DNA of 35,240 bases from assembly GCA_041946865.1 (NCBI GenBank), contig JBHGBF010000062.1:1-35240 (forward strand), given 5' to 3'. Below are positions 1-7,399 of the stretch, in pieces. The number at the start of each line of letters is the position of its first letter. Positions within the stretch are counted from its first letter, which is position 1. The stretch is from RPQK01 sp041946865. Its GTDB lineage: Bacteria > Acidobacteriota > UBA6911 > RPQK01. The position numbers and the translations under genes are program-made. The notes under the pieces are model-generated. The model was not told where the DNA came from. It did no database searches and was given only the letters and a program-made list of their open reading frames with translations.

Positions 1-41
1 TTCAGTTTTCTGACCAGCGAACGACGAGGACGAAAACTGAA
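1..41. repeat. 10-bp inverted repeat at the window edge
   Basis: TTCAGTTTTC at 1-10 is matched perfectly by GAAAACTGAA at 32-41, with a 21-nt loop. It lies just past the 3' end of the minus-strand Gfo-MFS remnant. It could act as a hairpin, but no T-run follows on either strand, so calling it a terminator would be a guess. Confidence 0.4.
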
Positions 42-61
42 AATTGAAGCTCTGACACCTT

Positions 62-890
62 TCACGGCCGGATTCCCATGGCCAGGCCGAACAGCGCCAA
101 CACCAGGCCGGCGTTTCGCGCTGCGTTCTCGCTGCCATGCGATTGGAACACCTCCACCATGAGCGGCTTTGTCCAGTTGTTCATCGTCCATTCCAAGCCG
201 ATGTAACAGACGAGGGCCATCGCCGCCAGCAGCACAGCCGGGTTGCGCAAGAGGCTGACCGCGAGATTGAACATCAGGCTACCTTCGCTGCCGAAGATCT
301 CCAGCCGGAGGTAATTCTTGCGACCGCTCGCGAATCGGGTCGCCATGAATGTTCCCAGCGCGCCGTCCCGAAATCGGGCCAGGAAGTACAAGGCATCATC
401 GGCTGTGACTATGCCTTTGCCGTCGCCTGCCGGCAGGCGCCTCTCCTTGATGAAGACTTCCTCGGCCCCACAGACGGCCTCGATCTCGCCGACCAGAAAT
501 CGTGCCAGATCAACCGTATGGGCGTTCATGTCGCCATGCGCGCCGAAGCCGCCCGCCCTCTTATCGTGCCGCCAGACGTACGGGAAGTCCGGATCAACCA
601 GCCAGTCCTGGTAATACACGGCGTTGAAATGGAAAACCCGCCCGATCTTGCCCTCCTGGATCATCTGTCTGGCTAACGCAATGGCGGGCACGCGACGGTA
701 ATTGAACGCCACCATGTGGCGGACGTTACCCTCGCGCACGGCATCCAGCATTTGCCGGGCCTCGCCGGCGTTCAAGGCGATCGGCTTTTCGCAGATCACA
801 TGCTTTCCGGCCTTCGCTGCCGCCACGGCAATCGGCATGTGCAATATCAAGAACTTGACCTGTTCTGCGCCTTCACTTGCCGCGGAACGC
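62..890 (-). pseudogene. Chimeric remnant: Gfo/Idh/MocA oxidoreductase fragment fused in frame to an MFS transporter fragment
   Basis: The reading frame contains two unrelated pieces. The upstream part (about 270-880) is the middle of a Gfo/Idh/MocA oxidoreductase: LHMPIAVAAAKAGKHV, the family EKP motif in CEKPIALNAGEA, then NYRRVPAIALARQMI and the FGSEGSLMF strand. It lacks the N-terminal Rossmann GxGxxG region and the C-terminus. It resembles the intact paralogue at 15236-16381 (NYRRVPAVTLAKRLI, YYQDW versus FLQDW). At about 263-272 the frame passes into a hydrophobic stretch, NPAVLLAAMALVCYIGLEWT followed by MNNW and later VLALFGLAMGI. That reads like one or two transmembrane helices of a major facilitator transporter, and it stops abruptly. 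Neither part can function as its family does. The upstream boundary is uncertain because the sequence before LHMPIAV is not recognisable. It lies downstream of the transaldolase in the same direction. Confidence 0.75.
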
Positions 891-974
891 CCCCTGCAGC
901 TTGGAGGCACTCCACTATGAGTCGGGCCATTTCGGGGCCTTGGCAGCCCGACTCCCACAACTCGCCAAAGGCGA

Positions 975-1643
975 TCATCGTGTGCTGCAAACGGCTCCTT
1001 TGTTGGCAGAATTCTCCCAGTCTCGCCGGAAGGCCTGGAGGCCGAGATCGGTGAGAGGGTGGCCGAAGAGCTGATGGAAAAGAGACTCCGGCACCGTCGC
1101 GATGTCCACGCCGGTCCGGAGGCAGCACAAGACGTGGTTCTGGGTCTTGAGGCTGCCTGCGATGATATCGGACCTGAAGCCGTAATTGCGTTTGATCAGC
1201 ATTGTGTCGCTGACCAGCTGTGCGCTCTCATTGGCCACAGCGTCCAGACGGCTCAACACGATGCTGACAAAACTGGCGCCAGCTTTCATCGCCAGAAACG
1301 CCTGTGTGGCGGAAAAGACCATGGTGACGTTCGTGCGGACCTTGTCCTGTTCCAGGCACGGGACGGCCCGAAGCCCCTGCGGCGTCATCGGGACTTTGAC
1401 CACCACATTCGGCGCAATAGAAGCAATGGCGCGCGCTTCCTGCGTGATTTCGGCTGCCGACTCGGCCATCACTTCGGCGCTCACCGGCCCGCTGACGACC
1501 TGGCACATCGACGCCACCACTTCCAGGAAGTCTCTTCCGGTCTTGGCGATCAGGCTGGGGTTGGTGGTGACCCCGTCGACCAGACCGGTCTGGCATGCTG
1601 CTTTGACTGCTTCCACGTCCCCTGTATCGAGAAAAATCTTCAT
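975..1643 (-). CDS. Small transaldolase (fructose-6-phosphate aldolase/transaldolase-like)
   Basis: This is a 222-residue cytoplasmic class I aldolase of the short transaldolase (TalC/Fsa-like) group, which transfers or releases a dihydroxyacetone unit from ketose phosphates through a lysine Schiff base. The family signature is clear: MKIFLDTGDVEAVKAA at the start, GVTTNPSLIAK near residue 30, VVVKVPMTPQGLRA with the expected active-site lysine, then TNVTMVFSATQA, GASFVSIVLSRLD and a C-terminal TVPESLF-HPLTDLGL block. Length is normal. The ATG at 1643 is chosen because CGGAGGA lies just upstream and because it overlaps the TGA of the decayed HAD gene (ATGA). A longer in-frame extension only reads through that HAD remnant. 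A close paralogue lies at 22313-23029. The exact substrate (fructose-6-P, sedoheptulose-7-P or a modified sugar) cannot be told from sequence. Confidence 0.92.
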   Translation of the reverse strand: MKIFLDTGDVEAVKAACQTGLVDGVTTNPSLIAKTGRDFLEVVASMCQVVSGPVSAEVMAESAAEITQEARAIASIAPNVVVKVPMTPQGLRAVPCLEQDKVRTNVTMVFSATQAFLAMKAGASFVSIVLSRLDAVANESAQLVSDTMLIKRNYGFRSDIIAGSLKTQNHVLCCLRTGVDIATVPESLFHQLFGHPLTDLGLQAFRRDWENSANKGAVCSTR

Positions 1644-1890
1644 GCTCGTGTCCTCCGTTCTTCGCTGTGCTCGCATATCGACTTGATGACTTCCAGGCTG
1701 ACCTTGAGCGTGAGGCCGGTCTCCCAAGTCTTCGACCACCAGATCAGCCCCGCTGAGATCTTTGTTCCTAGTGTATCCATTCGTAGTGACGAGACAGGAA
1801 CCCGGCTGCCTGGGCCGCTTGCAGCCCGTTGCGGCTGTCCTCCACGACAAACGCATTCGTCTGGCCGGCGTCCGGAGGTACATGTCGAAC
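1640..1890 (-). pseudogene. C-terminal remnant of a HAD phosphatase (beta-phosphoglucomutase-like), two frameshifts
   Basis: Three successive frames, read in order, rebuild the end of a HAD-superfamily hydrolase: FVVEDSRNGLQAAQAAG (motif IV region), then CLVTTNGYTRNKDLSGADLV, then LTLKVSLEVIKSICEHSEE and a TGA at 1642-1640. The intact HAD gene at 28256-28978 has the same order (VVIEDSRNGLLAAKAAG, VITTSCYT, FSEADAVFPKLGD). The first frame change is near 1795-1800. The second is at the CCC run 1723-1725, where one extra base restores the frame. The N-terminal two thirds, with the nucleophile DxDGVLVD motif, are missing. The stop overlaps the transaldolase start as ATGA, so this was once a translationally coupled HAD-transaldolase pair. 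Confidence 0.8.
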
Positions 1891-3534
1891 CTCGGTTACG
1901 GCTTCAACCACGCCGCCGCCCGCGTCGGATTGGACCGCGCCCACCAATGAGCGACATTCCGCCCTTCCCAGTTGTAGCTGAGTTGCATAGCCCTTTCGCC
2001 CAAGCCAGGGCGGCTTCGAAATCCTGCCGCCCCAATTCGCCACCAAACGGTCCAGCAAATCCAGTTTCACTAAAGACGGGAGCCATTCGGGAACATTCCA
2101 GTCGCCCCACTTCCGCCACGAATCGTCCACCTGGATATAGGACCAACGGTCCAGGGCGAGACGGCCCACGGACGGTCCTGCCGGCCGAGACGCCAGCGGG
2201 CCGTGGCTCGCCGGTGTCGAATCGTAGGCGACGAGCAGTACCGGGCCGGGCCAGTTCACCTCCGCCGCGTGTTCCTCGGTTTTCGAGAAGATGTGGAAGG
2301 TGTTGTCGCCTTTCCGGAGCAAGCGAACCGGCACAGGAATCGCGTCGTGACTGTAGTTGTGAACGAGGCCGACCCGCTCGACCAGTCGTTGCCCGTTCAC
2401 GCCGATCTCGTCCGCGTGCGCGGCCGACCAGGTCGAAAGGACCAGCTCGGCGGCCGTCGCGCGCGCCAGGTCATCCGGTATTTGAAGGGAGCAGGTCTTT
2501 CGCGCGCCGACGCGGGCTCCAAAATCCTCGGGGACGTCCGACGGCAGGTACATCTTCACGGAGCGGCTGTCGCGCCGCTTCAGTATGAGCAAGATCGGCC
2601 GGGTCATGACCGAGACCCCATAGGAGTCCGTCACGCGCGCCGTCACCTCGATCGGCTGGTCCTGGTCCGGCACCCACGCAGTGTCCCAGACAATGGAGTA
2701 AGGAGGCCGGGTCGCCGTCCCGAGCACTCCCCTGATCTCGCCCCGCTCATAGTAGTACTGCCAGTCTCGGAAGACCCCGTCACCGTCGTAGTCGAAGTCG
2801 TAATACCGGCCGATGAAGTCGACACGAACCACGCCGCCCGGCAGATTGCTCCTGAGAGGTATCGCCTCGACCGCCAGATGCGGGTGATCGCCGACAATCG
2901 CACCGGTTGCCGGAGCGACCATCCGGGCTTCGACGGACGATCTCTCCGGGGCGTAGTAGACACGAATAGTGAACGCATAAACCCAGTAAAAGCCCCAGTC
3001 GAAGCCGTGGCAAAGCTGAGGTCCGGCCAGGAACTCCACTGTGTTGACGCCTCTTTTCAGACTCGAGAGGGGAAGCGGCGCGGTGGCCCTCAGAAGGGTC
3101 CGGTAGTAGCAGACAGGCCGGCCCGGTGTGCCTTGGGGCTGAGGGATATCCAGCCAGTCGCCCGAATTAACGCGAAAGCGCTGACCCGACGTGCCTATGT
3201 GGCCCCCCCAGTATTCGATGACGATTTCCGCCCGCAGCGCGCCTGCGAGATCGTCGATCACGATGTGACGGGGCTCCCGGGAACCCTTGTGCAAGTTCTG
3301 CGCGCGCGGGTTTTTGGCCTCCGGGTCGAGCTCGTGGAAGCGAAACCCGTAAGTGAATTCCCGAAAAACGTCCCCGGGTTCGGGGCCAGACCCCAGCAGG
3401 GAGACCGCCAGGGCAGTCACCACAGGCCAGAGCGCGAGCCAGCGCAACGGGTTGGATTTCAGAGACACGGCCGTAAACCTCGTCATCGGGTCTATGATCA
3501 TAATGTCGTGATAGCGGTGATTCTGACCATTCAT
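1768..3534 (-). CDS. Secreted beta-sandwich/Ig-like protein with an aberrant chimeric 3' end
   Basis: I do not recognise a named family. The open frame gives 588 residues, but only the first about 480 (down to nucleotide 2090) look like one protein. An N-terminal hydrophobic segment, LRWLALWPVVTALAVSLLGS, suggests export. Two similar modules follow that look like jelly-roll or beta-sandwich folds: one around HIVIDDLAGALRAEIVIEYW, and one around CSLQIPDDLARATAAELVLS with the later RKGDNTFHIFSKTEEH. Between them lie an Ig-like stretch and a DFDYDGDGVFRDW acidic loop. The segment LDRWSYIQVDDSWRKWGDW resembles LDKWTYIEVDNRRATFGEF in the neighbouring FG-GAP protein, so the original protein probably continued into an FG-GAP domain. 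Instead the frame runs into the helical-repeat remnant and then the HAD remnant (residues after VPEWLPSL). The start is uncertain: ATGs at 3534 and further in lack a good Shine-Dalgarno. It may be a pseudogene. Confidence 0.6.
   Translation of the reverse strand: MNGQNHRYHDIMIIDPMTRFTAVSLKSNPLRWLALWPVVTALAVSLLGSGPEPGDVFREFTYGFRFHELDPEAKNPRAQNLHKGSREPRHIVIDDLAGALRAEIVIEYWGGHIGTSGQRFRVNSGDWLDIPQPQGTPGRPVCYYRTLLRATAPLPLSSLKRGVNTVEFLAGPQLCHGFDWGFYWVYAFTIRVYYAPERSSVEARMVAPATGAIVGDHPHLAVEAIPLRSNLPGGVVRVDFIGRYYDFDYDGDGVFRDWQYYYERGEIRGVLGTATRPPYSIVWDTAWVPDQDQPIEVTARVTDSYGVSVMTRPILLILKRRDSRSVKMYLPSDVPEDFGARVGARKTCSLQIPDDLARATAAELVLSTWSAAHADEIGVNGQRLVERVGLVHNYSHDAIPVPVRLLRKGDNTFHIFSKTEEHAAEVNWPGPVLLVAYDSTPASHGPLASRPAGPSVGRLALDRWSYIQVDDSWRKWGDWNVPEWLPSLVKLDLLDRLVANWGGRISKPPWLGRKGYATQLQLGRAECRSLVGAVQSDAGGGVVEAVTEVRHVPPDAGQTNAFVVEDSRNGLQAAQAAGFLSRHYEWIH
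1872..2078 (-). pseudogene. Internally deleted second copy of the helical-repeat gene 3' end
   Basis: This stretch is a diverged duplicate of the 3' part of the gene at 6072-7346. The plus-strand text at 1877-1960 (from TGTCGAACCTCGG to CCACCAATGAGCGACATT) matches 6057-6135. The text from GCCCTTCCCAGTTGTAGCTG onward matches about 6487-6510, so roughly 350 bp are missing in between. A second, shorter deletion removes the equivalent of about 6516-6550 before the homology resumes (CCCTTTCGCCCAAG to AAATCCAGTTTCAC). The protein pieces VKLDLLDRLVANWGG and DFEAALAWAKGL are recognisable but lie in different frames. It is enclosed between the HAD remnant and the beta-sandwich gene. Confidence 0.8.
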
Positions 3535-3555
3535 AAGGAGTGAGCTGAGTTGAGA

Positions 3556-5970
3556 TTACCTCAGCCTGGCTGCGTCGTTGCGCCAGACATGGAGAAATTT
3601 GTAGTTGTCCCAGGCGATGCTGACGAGGTCGAGGTCGCCGTCGCCATCGAGGTCGACAGCCTGCGTGCCGAGGTGGCTTTCCTTGCCGCGATCGAGCACG
3701 TGTTCGGTGAACTTCCCTCGGCCGTCGTTTTCATACAGGAGCAACTTCAGGTCGGGCCCTTTGTGCTCGCAGGTAACAATATCCTTGTCGCCGTCGCGGT
3801 CGAAATCGGCCACGTCGAGGTTGTTGAGCGACCAGGTGGTCGTGACATGGCGCCGTACCCAAGCGGTCGAGGCCAGGTCGGCGGGCTGCTCGAACCAGTA
3901 CAAATTCGCGTCGGGCTCTTTGCCGGGATAACGCTCTTCGCTGACAACGAAATCGATCCGGCCATCGCCGTTCATGTCGCGGGCACGCACCCGGTCGACA
4001 GGGTGCGGCCTAGTGGCGCCGACGACAAACTTCTTCCACTCGCCGCGCGCCGCGCCGGGATTCTTCCACCACGCGAGATACTCGGCGCCTTCCTTCGTGT
4101 TCCCCGCGACGAGATCGACCCAGCTGTCGCGATCGACATCGGCGAAATCGATGCCCTCGTCGGAGGCGTCCTTGGTGATCAATGTGCGCGGCCAGTTGCC
4201 GGCCTCAGGCTTGTCCGGAATCTCGAAATAGTAACAACCGTCCTGCGTCGCAAACGTGATCTCGGGCCGTCCGCCGGGCACGATCGGCGCGACCGCGAAA
4301 CCTTGGCTGTTGGCATGGTCGGTGCGTGGAACTGTCCCGATTTTGCGCGCGGCCCACGCGGCGCCCGCGCGATCCTCGGCTTCTAGCCAGTAGATATCGG
4401 GCAGCGCCATGGCAATGACGTCGGCGAATTCATCGCCGTCGACATCGAGCGCGAGGCAGGCATCAACGTTCAAGCCGAAATCGATGCGCTCCCATTTGCC
4501 TGTCATGTCACCGCCGGGATTCCGATAGGCGTAACGTCCGGAGACAATGTCCTTCAGGCCGTCACCGTTGAAATCGGTGGTCGTGAGGCCGAAGTAGCGC
4601 ACCCAATTCGGGATGGGTGGCTGCTCGAACTCGCCGAAGGTGGCGCGGCGGTTGTCGACCTCGATGTAGGTCCATTTGTCGAGCGACAGGGGGCGATTGC
4701 CGGTCTGGTTTTCCCAGAGGCGAATCGGTCCCATCCAATAGCTGCGCGGCCCCACGATATCCAGATCGCCATCGCTGCCGACATCACCCAGCACGGCGGC
4801 ATAAACGCCGTCTTGCGCCAGGTCCTCGCGCCGCCATTTAGAGCCGTCGCCGGCAGGGTTGTAGAAGACGCTGACCGACCAGGGCGCGAAATTTTCCTGG
4901 GGTCCGCCCGCCGGATCGTGGCGCATGAACTTCGCGGCCAGCACGTCGAGGGTGCCGTCGTTATCGAGGTCACCGATATCGACGGTCTCGCACCAGTCGA
5001 AGGTTTCGGCGATCTTGTGCTCTTTCCACGGCCCAGTTTTCACCTGGGCGAGATTTTCGACGGAATACCAAGCGAGCGGATACCCGACTTTTTCGGAGTG
5101 CGAGAAAACGACGTCGAGCAGTCCGTCGCTGTTGATATCCGCGCTGCCGACATAGGCGGCGTTGTCGGGCCATTTACCGGTGTTCTGGTTGAACCACTTG
5201 GGGTCGATTTCGTGATGTATGTACTCGCCAAGCAACGGATCGGCGGGGGTCTCGAACCAGAAACCGTTCAGGACGATGTCGGGATCGCCGTCGAGATCGA
5301 GGTCGGCCAGTGCGAGGCCTTCGCGCTTGACGTGGGCCAGACGCTTCACCTGCCAGCTGTCCGGTTTTTGGAAGAACAGCGACGTATTCTCGTGGTTGCG
5401 GACAGCAATATCCAACCGTCCGTCGCGATCGATGTCGCCGGTCGCGATGTCCTTGATGTCCCATTCGGGCAGGCTGCCGATCGAATGCTCCTCCCAAAAC
5501 GCCGGCGCCGGGGCGCCGGGCGCGGCAGGACCCGGGTTCTCATACCAAAGCACCGCGCGTGTCTTGTCGGGCAGAATTTTCCCGCTGACGAAGTCGATCC
5601 GGCCATCGCCATTCACATCGACGACGGCAAACCGGTCTCCGGTCACTTCGCCTTCAAAAACCAGCACATATTTGAAGTCGGGCCAGCGCAGGTAAGTGAG
5701 GCCGGCGACCCGGCCGGGCTGGTTGATATGGATTTCGTCGCGATGCATATGCAGCGCGACGTCGTTGTGGCCGTCGCCATCCAGGTCGGCGACCTTAGTG
5801 TGGCTGATGAACGGCGAGATAGAGCGATGCTTGAACGCGCCCGACTCCGAAGTCGGCGGTTGCGGCGGGACGGGGCGAAATTGCTCGTCGGCCCCGAGGG
5901 CGGGCAGGGTGACAAGCCCGAGACCAAACACCAACGCACGAATCGAACCGTAGTGATCTTGACGTCTCAT
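3556..5970 (-). CDS. Secreted FG-GAP/VCBS repeat protein, 13 calcium-binding repeats
   Basis: This is an 804-residue protein with a signal peptide (ALVFGLGLVTLPALGADEQ) followed almost entirely by beta-propeller-type FG-GAP/VCBS repeats. I count 13 acidic loops of the DxDxDGxxD kind, for example DLDGDGHNDV, DVNGDGRIDF, DIDRDGRLDI, DLDNDGTLDV, DFNGDGLKDI, DMNGDGRIDF and DLDGDGDLDL near the C-terminus. The number suggests two seven-bladed propellers with one degenerate blade. DVDGDEFADV and DVDRDSWVDL have weakened loops. Such proteins are extracellular or periplasmic, often bind ligands or carbohydrate, and are abundant next to glycan-use genes, but no catalytic motif is visible. The LDKWTYIEVDN segment in the middle is shared with the adjacent beta-sandwich gene. 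Its stop lies 22 bp before the start of that next gene, so the two are probably co-transcribed. Confidence 0.9.
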   Translation of the reverse strand: MRRQDHYGSIRALVFGLGLVTLPALGADEQFRPVPPQPPTSESGAFKHRSISPFISHTKVADLDGDGHNDVALHMHRDEIHINQPGRVAGLTYLRWPDFKYVLVFEGEVTGDRFAVVDVNGDGRIDFVSGKILPDKTRAVLWYENPGPAAPGAPAPAFWEEHSIGSLPEWDIKDIATGDIDRDGRLDIAVRNHENTSLFFQKPDSWQVKRLAHVKREGLALADLDLDGDPDIVLNGFWFETPADPLLGEYIHHEIDPKWFNQNTGKWPDNAAYVGSADINSDGLLDVVFSHSEKVGYPLAWYSVENLAQVKTGPWKEHKIAETFDWCETVDIGDLDNDGTLDVLAAKFMRHDPAGGPQENFAPWSVSVFYNPAGDGSKWRREDLAQDGVYAAVLGDVGSDGDLDIVGPRSYWMGPIRLWENQTGNRPLSLDKWTYIEVDNRRATFGEFEQPPIPNWVRYFGLTTTDFNGDGLKDIVSGRYAYRNPGGDMTGKWERIDFGLNVDACLALDVDGDEFADVIAMALPDIYWLEAEDRAGAAWAARKIGTVPRTDHANSQGFAVAPIVPGGRPEITFATQDGCYYFEIPDKPEAGNWPRTLITKDASDEGIDFADVDRDSWVDLVAGNTKEGAEYLAWWKNPGAARGEWKKFVVGATRPHPVDRVRARDMNGDGRIDFVVSEERYPGKEPDANLYWFEQPADLASTAWVRRHVTTTWSLNNLDVADFDRDGDKDIVTCEHKGPDLKLLLYENDGRGKFTEHVLDRGKESHLGTQAVDLDGDGDLDLVSIAWDNYKFLHVWRNDAARLR

Positions 5971-6009
5971 AGTTTTGTCTGTAGTTCTGTAGTTTTGTCT
6001 GTAGTTTTG
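5969..6009. repeat. Short tandem repeat upstream of the FG-GAP gene
   Basis: The unit (T)AGTTTTGTCTG recurs three times, with one shortened AGTTCTG unit, directly in front of and overlapping the ATG of the FG-GAP gene (minus strand reads ACAGACAAAACT repeatedly). No Shine-Dalgarno is evident there, so the array occupies the leader. It might be a slippage-prone region affecting expression; this is inference. Confidence 0.45.
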
Positions 6010-6071
6010 CCTTTAGACGATCAGATGGAGGCGGTTGAGATCCGAGTTTCGGAGGTGTGTCGAACCTCGGC

Positions 6072-7346
6072 TTACGGCTTCGACCACGCCGCCGCTTGCG
6101 TCGGATCGGACTGGGCCCACCAATAAGCGACATTCTCAACCGCATAGTCGCGCAGACGGCCGGGCGGGAGCTGCTCCACCCACCGGGCGGCGGCCGCGGG
6201 GTCCTGCGCCGACCAGGCCGAGACCATCGAGATCACGGCGTCGTCCCGCGCCCTGCCGGGCGGCAGGCTCGAGACAAACTTGCCGGCGCCACGCAGGTCC
6301 CGGCCCGCCCAGCCTGCCGTCATGCTGGCAATCACCTTTTCGCGGCGGCGTCCTTCGGGCAACGCGGCCGCCCAGGCGGCCGCAGCCTTGGCATCGCGCT
6401 GGACCCACCGCCCGGCCAGCGAAACCACCAGGCTGTCCTGGCCCTGCGGCAGCCGCTCGGCGAATTCCAGCGCCCCGCGCGGGTCTCGCCCTTCCCAGTT
6501 GTAGCTGAGATGCATCAAAGACCGAGCTTTGTCCGCTCCGTCCGGCAGCCCTTTCGCCCAAGTCAAGGCGGCTTCGAAATCCTGTCCGCCCCAATTCGCC
6601 ACCAAACGGTCCATCAAATCCAGTTTCACTTGTCCGGCGGACAACGCGGCAATCAGTTCGCTTGCTGTGGACGGATCTTCGTTCATGAACCGCTCGGCCA
6701 GCGATTGAATGGTCCCTTCTCTGACCGGCCCGGGCGCGAGGCCCATGGCCCACTTGGCCGCCGCTGGAGGGTCCGTCTGGGCCCATTGTCCGGCGATCTG
6801 AAAGAACAGCTTCGTCTGGTTTGCCGTCAGCAGTTCACCTCTCTCGCCGAGCTCCTCTGCCAGCGACGCGGCCCGGGAAGGATCGAGCCTGGCCAGCCCC
6901 GTCAATAACGCCTGCTGCAAGTCGGGGCACATCTCTTCGGGCACGATGTCGCCCAGACGAGCCAGCAGCTGTTCGATCACCGCCTGATCGAGGTTGGCGA
7001 CGAAAACGGCGAGGACCTGCTCCCGCCGGTCCGCAGCGGTGTTTTTCCACTCCTGCTCGAGAGCACCCACCCTGCCTGCATCATCCCAGTCCCGCTTGAG
7101 CTCCTGCAGCCGCGCCGCCAGCTCCGCGAAGCCGGGGACGACCTCCCAGGCAGTGGAAGGACCTCGGTCGGCGCACCCGTGCTTTGACGCGGCCATTGAG
7201 GATTCGACATCCCCGTCTTGCTTCGCCGCGCGACCAAGGCCGCCCAAGCCACGCAACACCGGCTGCTCGTGAAAAAACACCCCCATCAACAGAATCGCTA
7301 CTCCGGCTGCCAGGGTCAGAAAGACGAGGCTGCGTTTCGTCTTCAT
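6072..7346 (-). CDS. Membrane-anchored helical-repeat protein (WA-x-x-DP repeats)
   Basis: This 424-residue protein has one N-terminal transmembrane or uncleaved signal segment (LVFLTLAAGVAILLMGVFF). An alpha-helical solenoid follows, with a unit of about 30 residues whose consensus is W(A/V)xxDPxAAAxWxxxLPxGxxR. Clear units are WAQTDPPAAAKWAMGLAPG, WEGRDPRGALEFAERLPQG, WVQRDAKAAAAWAAALPEG, WAGRDLRGAGKFVSSLPPG, WSAQDPAAAARWVEQLPPG and a final WAQSDPTQAAAW. This is a HEAT/TPR-like scaffold seen in secretory proteins of Verrucomicrobia and Acidobacteriota; I know no function for it. The ATG at 7346 is chosen because GGAGGAGT sits directly before it and the hydrophobic segment follows at once; the longer frame only reads the upstream repeat element. 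A damaged, internally deleted copy of its 3' end lies at 1872-2078. Confidence 0.82.
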   Translation of the reverse strand: MKTKRSLVFLTLAAGVAILLMGVFFHEQPVLRGLGGLGRAAKQDGDVESSMAASKHGCADRGPSTAWEVVPGFAELAARLQELKRDWDDAGRVGALEQEWKNTAADRREQVLAVFVANLDQAVIEQLLARLGDIVPEEMCPDLQQALLTGLARLDPSRAASLAEELGERGELLTANQTKLFFQIAGQWAQTDPPAAAKWAMGLAPGPVREGTIQSLAERFMNEDPSTASELIAALSAGQVKLDLMDRLVANWGGQDFEAALTWAKGLPDGADKARSLMHLSYNWEGRDPRGALEFAERLPQGQDSLVVSLAGRWVQRDAKAAAAWAAALPEGRRREKVIASMTAGWAGRDLRGAGKFVSSLPPGRARDDAVISMVSAWSAQDPAAAARWVEQLPPGRLRDYAVENVAYWWAQSDPTQAAAWSKP

Positions 7347-7355
7347 ACTCCTCCA

Positions 7356-7386
7356 CCTTGATGAAATGCGGTGCTTTCTCAATAAG
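7356..7386. repeat. Leader repeat, copy 1
   Basis: CCTTGATGAAATGCGGTGCT and the following TTCTCAATAAG lie immediately upstream of the helical-repeat gene. Almost the same text is found at 10107-10144 upstream of the CBM6 gene. Both are on the same side and at similar distance from the start codons. Confidence 0.6.
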
Positions 7387-7399
7387 GGAGGTGATTCAG

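Noticed and set aside
847..1128. Open frame opposite the transaldolase end containing IAFGELWESGCQGPEMARLI
   Set aside because: Part looks protein-like, but most of the frame overlaps the transaldolase 3' end antiphase, and I could not assign it to a family. It may be one more fragment but is not supported.
62..2090. The whole mosaic as an assembly error
   Set aside because: Not excluded, but the internally deleted duplicate, preserved ATGA overlap and intact transaldolase are more easily explained by biological duplication and decay. It remains the main alternative.
1059..2588. Long plus-strand open frame opposite the transaldolase and beta-sandwich genes
   Set aside because: Arg/Pro-rich composition with no conserved motif; it is a high-GC antisense shadow.
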